64,000 nucleotides of DNA from Vesta saturnalis (lineage: Eukaryota > Arthropoda > Insecta > Coleoptera > Lampyridae): the NCBI GenBank assembly GCA_036346205.1, contig JARFJB010001987.1, positions 3,360,001-3,424,000 on the forward strand, written 5' to 3'. The notes under the pieces are model-generated. The model ran no database searches, was not told the origin of the DNA, and saw nothing but the letters and a program-made list of their open reading frames with translations. Shown here piece after piece: positions 60,985-64,000 of this stretch (the stretch's first letter is position 1; every line of letters starts with the position of its first letter). The translations under genes and the position numbers were made by a program.

Positions 60985-61495
60985 TTGACTTAATATAGGC
61001 CTACAGGCGTACATTTTTTTTGCAATGGAGCTCCATATATATTATTACATTTTTAGTTCAACTCTACTTCACACTTAGCTTACTATTTGATTATGTATCA
61101 TGACGCACTGAATAAAACACTGACCAACATATACAAAGTGTTTGTAGATCATGACTCAAAATTTTAAAGTTTTAAATAGTCATAACCTGATTAGTTGAAA
61201 TAGAACACCCTGTATGTTGCGTCAGCAGCAGATGTAGAATTTAATTCCCTGTCGAATACTATAACACTGTCATATGTCTAACTCTTCTTGTTTTAAAGGA
61301 AAATGCACAAAAGCAAATTTATTTAAACAAATTTGATACTTAACAAGTCGCCTATGGAAATCTGGCAACACAGAGTTATTCTTCGTAGCTGTCAGTTATT
61401 CATAAAAGTCTGAAAATCGTTCTATCTGTTCGTAAATCGTTCACTTTGTTTTGAGGTTGTGATTTGTGCTGTATTTAAAGTTTATTTGTTGAAAA
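60984..61495. other. Flank of a mariner-like element
   Basis: Contains TAGAACACCCTGTATGTTGC at about 61201, resembling the inner edge of the mariner-type TIR blocks seen elsewhere, upstream of the transposase at 61496. The true left terminus was not identified. Confidence 0.4.
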
Positions 61496-62037
61496 TGAGA
61501 GTTTATCCAAAAGAAGAACGGATTGACATGATTCTTATTATCGGAGTTTACGTTCAAAGATTTCCCAACAGAAAACATCCAAACAAAGCTGTTATGGAAA
61601 GATTTTTGGATCTATTTAAACGAACTGGAAGTGTTCATTATGATAAACCTTTGAACATAAAACCTGTGACAGAAAATGAAGAAACAGAATTAGCGGTAAT
61701 TGCTTCTGTGATCGAAAATCCACATATAGGACCAAATTGCACAGCCCATTAACATTAGCCAAGCAAGTGTCTCGAGAATTCTTAAAAAGCACAGTTACTA
61801 TTATTATAAAATCCAGCTCCATAAAGAACTTTCCGAAAATGACTTCAGAAATAGAGTTGAATTTTGTACGTGGGCGTTAGACCGAGTGGCCGAAAATGGA
61901 ACCTTTTTCAACTTTGTACTGTTTAGCGACGAATGCACATTTCATAACAATGGATTTTGTAATAGACGTAATTCTCATTATTACGCTAATTGCAATCCTC
62001 ATCAACTTAGAATGATCCATAATCAACACAGGTGGTC
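61496..62037 (+). pseudogene. Mariner-like transposase (DUF4817 type), 3' truncated
   Basis: ATG at 61496 opens MRVYPKEERIDMILIIGVYV and RFPNRKHPNKAVMERFLDLF, RTGSVHYDKP: the DUF4817 helix-turn-helix. A frameshift near 61740 leads to ILKKHSYYYYKIQLHKELSE and NDFRNRVEFCTWALDRVAEN, then FVLFSDECTFHNNGFCNRRN with the first catalytic Asp and ANCNPHQLRMIHNQHRWS. The gene then breaks off at about 62037 into the tandem repeat, so the second and third catalytic residues are gone. This lineage differs from those at 11847, 23770 and 42176. Confidence 0.85.
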
Positions 62038-62039
62038 AA

Positions 62040-63180
62040 TACGTGTCTTACAAGTTAGCATTAGGGCCCCTTATTAAAATACAAATTCAAATTTACAGCC
62101 AAGGGTGTGAAGCCCCGAGAGCAGGTTGTGAAGCCATACACCTGTCTTACAAGTTAGCATTAGGCCCGCTTATTATAATACAAGTTCAAATTACTCGCCA
62201 AGAGGACCAAGGGCTAAGCCCCGAGAGTCTTATAAGTTTGTATTAGGCCCGCTTATTAGAATACAAGTTCAAATTTCTCGCAATAAATAATCAGAATGTA
62301 GACTTAAATACAAATTCAAATTTCCCACCACTAAGGGGCCAGGGGGCTAAGACGCGGAAGCAAGTTGCGAAGCCCTACGTCTGTCTTGTAAGTTAGCGTT
62401 TCCCTCATAGATGGCGCGCAAACAAATTCAAATTTTTGGTCAAGGGGCGAAGGCCTGAGAGTAAGTTGCTGAACCCTACATCTGTCTTACAAGTTAGCAT
62501 TATATCCCTTATTACAATACAAGTTCATATTTACAGCTATAACCTGCAGAGACCTAAATACAAATTCAAATTTTCCGCCAATGGTACCACGACAATACAC
62601 GAAAGCCCACGACAAGGGGCGAAGACCCGAGAACAAGTTGCGACGCCCTACACCAGTCTCACAAATGTCGGTTATGTTCGGGAAGGGTTGGAGTGGGGGT
62701 CGCCTAAATAGCCTTTGCCGAAATCTTGCGTTGCAAAATTTTACCTATATGAGAGTAAGTTGCTAAACCCTACATCTATCTTACAAGTTAGCATTATGCC
62801 CCTTATTGCAATACAGACTCATATTTCCAAACATAACCTTCAGAGACTTAAATAGAGATTCAAATTTTCCACCAATGGGGCCTCGATAAAGGAGCAAAGC
62901 CCCGAGAGCAAGTTGCGCAGCCCTACATCTGTATTACAAGTTAGCGCTAGGTCCCTTATTACAATACAAATTCAAATTTTCCGCCACTGGTACCACGACA
63001 ATACACGAAGGCCCACGAGCAAGTTCCGATCATGACAAGGGGGGAGACCAGAGAACAAGTTGCGCCGTCCTACACCTCTCGTACAATCTCGGTTGTGTTC
63101 GGGGAGGGTTGGAGTGGGAGTCGCCGAAATAGCCTTCGCCGAGAGCCTCCGTCGCAAAGTTTTACCTATATGAAAATGTC
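62040..63180. repeat. Complex tandem repeat (about 100-bp basic phrase, some composite units)
   Basis: The phrase CTTACAAGTTAGCATTA(GG/TG)CCC..TTATTA(A/C)AATACAA, then TTCAAATTT..CGCCA, then (G)AAGCCC(C/T)GAGAGCAAGTTGCGAAGCCCTACA recurs at about 62047, 62147, 62228, 62388, 62487, 62783 and 62936. Two units (about 62565-62755 and 62975-63175) carry an extra ~150-bp piece with GGTACCACGACAATACACGA, TTGGAGTGGG and TTTACCTATATGA. Copies are well diverged, so the array is not young. Confidence 0.8.
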
Positions 63181-63743
63181 TTAACACTAATATTTAACCT
63201 AGGAAATTGTAGATTACCTAGATTTGGGATGTTTTCGACAATTTACTGCTAGACGCAGCACCTTTTTGCAACCCTGATCTATATAAATAAAGAGTAGTTA
63301 CTTTCAATCGGCATTATAAGCTTTTATGGCTATGAATATATTTCACTGTTTTTAAAGAAAGAATGAGATTCCATATCAAAAATCAATTTTACGTAATTTA
63401 AGCTGAGTGCTAAAAGTAATACGATTGATTTTAAAACAACATCACTAAACTAAAACACACACTTACTTATGAGTGAGGTATACAGAGGATTCCCAATCAA
63501 TCATTATTAATACTAATACAAGACAGTCAATTATTAAAATCCAAAACAATTTTTATGCTATTGAAAGGGGCTCAAAACGAAATGTAAAACAAACAACTGT
63601 AATGCATATATGTATTAATCAGTTAACTTATTAAGACATTTGATTCTGTGTTTAAACCTGTGATTTTAAGTCAGCCTTCAATATTTACTTTCACAAGGTG
63701 AAAATCATTTCAAAGCATGGCACCTTAATTACTCATTTATATA
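63181..63743. other. AT-rich DNA, nothing recognised
   Basis: No frame or repeat that I can support. Confidence 0.5.
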
Positions 63744-63935
63744 ATTAAAAATTATTATTAATTTTATTAAATACATAAATAAAAAGTTTACCTCGAGTAG
63801 GATTTGAACCTACGACCTGTACTTTGCTAGAGTACCGCGCTAACCAACTGCGCCATCAAGGTTCAAGCCCCAATACGTGTAAATTTTGTCTTTATGTATG
63901 TAGAACTGATGTAAATTTTAAATATAATTATAATT
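63744..63935 (-). repeat. Dispersed repeat carrying a tRNA-like core, copy 2
   Basis: Same orientation and flanks as 55797-56000, about 7.95 kb away. Confidence 0.85.
63790..63862 (-). tRNA. tRNA-like sequence, anticodon AGC, copy 2
   Basis: Minus strand, 73 nt. Fully paired cloverleaf: acceptor ACCTTGA/TCGAGGT (one G-T wobble), D stem GCGC/GCGC with loop AGTTGGTTA, anticodon stem GTACT/AGTAC with loop CTAGCAA, variable AGGTC, T stem GTAGG/CCTAC with loop TTCAAAT. It has one more D-loop base than copy 1. A TTTTT terminator lies a few bases beyond the 3' end. As in copy 1, pair 3:70 is C:G, against alanine identity. Confidence 0.7.
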
Positions 63936-64000
63936 ACTCATTTATATGTATAATATTGAAGGTGACTTTTTGTCAAGGTAAAAATAAGCACGTTGTTGTA

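Overview
The window looks like insect nuclear DNA: AT-rich, very sparse in host genes and dense in transposons. A beetle is plausible from the element mix (BEL/Pao, Ty3/gypsy, several Tc1/mariner lineages with a DUF4817-type N-terminus, piggyBac, Penelope, several LINE types), but the sequence does not prove the order. All family assignments come from reading motifs; no database search was run. The only host protein-coding sequence I can support is one exon (40251-40904, minus strand) of a rhodopsin-class neuropeptide receptor resembling the insect RYamide/NPY-like receptor. It covers the N-terminus to the second extracellular loop and ends at a good splice donor. No later exon was recognised in the 40 kb that follow on its strand, so that stretch may be a very large, transposon-filled intron.

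Layout. 0-1 kb: decayed LINE reverse transcriptase. 1.2-2.4 kb: long, internally zoned hexanucleotide repeat. 3.7-9.6 kb: dispersed and local repeats, including an inverted pair of a family carrying a CTCF-like motif, and a GC-rich tract with a 66-bp minisatellite. 11.1-16.3 kb: Tc1/mariner-like element with ~640-bp terminal inverted repeats, its transposase gene split by a 2.7-kb noncoding repeat that recurs at 24.9-26.6 kb. 16.9-23.4 kb: decayed gypsy element with a BEL/Pao element (17.7-22.8 kb) nested in its integrase region. 23.8-24.4 kb: another mariner-like fragment. 26.6-35.3 kb: mostly unannotatable AT-rich DNA with a perfect hairpin, a foldback element and a third CTCF-motif repeat. 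35.3-39.4 kb: satellite array, eight copies of a 401-402-bp unit that is itself four diverged ~100-bp monomers, flanked by diverged and inverted monomers. 40.25-40.90 kb: receptor exon. 41.5-43.7 kb: second long-TIR mariner-like element. 43.8-44.5 kb: Tc1 remnant. 44.5-48.6 kb: piggyBac element with both ends and TTAA duplications, interrupted by a microsatellite-rich insert. 51.0-51.7 kb: 200-bp (TG)n(TA)n tract and a Tc1 DNA-binding-domain fragment. 53.0-54.8 kb: two direct copies of one LINE fragment. 55.8 and 63.8 kb: two tRNA-like sequences inside one dispersed repeat. 57.2-61 kb: LINE fragments, a Penelope GIY-YIG fragment and a 1.3-kb palindromic mariner-type element embedded in (TA)n. 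61.5-63.2 kb: mariner-like transposase cut off by a complex tandem repeat.

There is no operon-like or cooperating gene set; the window is a record of nested insertions and local repeat amplification. No clear new functional system was found. The most worthwhile leads are the four-monomer higher-order satellite with inverted flanks, the modular 184-bp outer blocks in two mariner TIRs, the CTCF-motif repeat family, and the tRNA-like repeats that lack the alanine identity pair implied by their anticodon.
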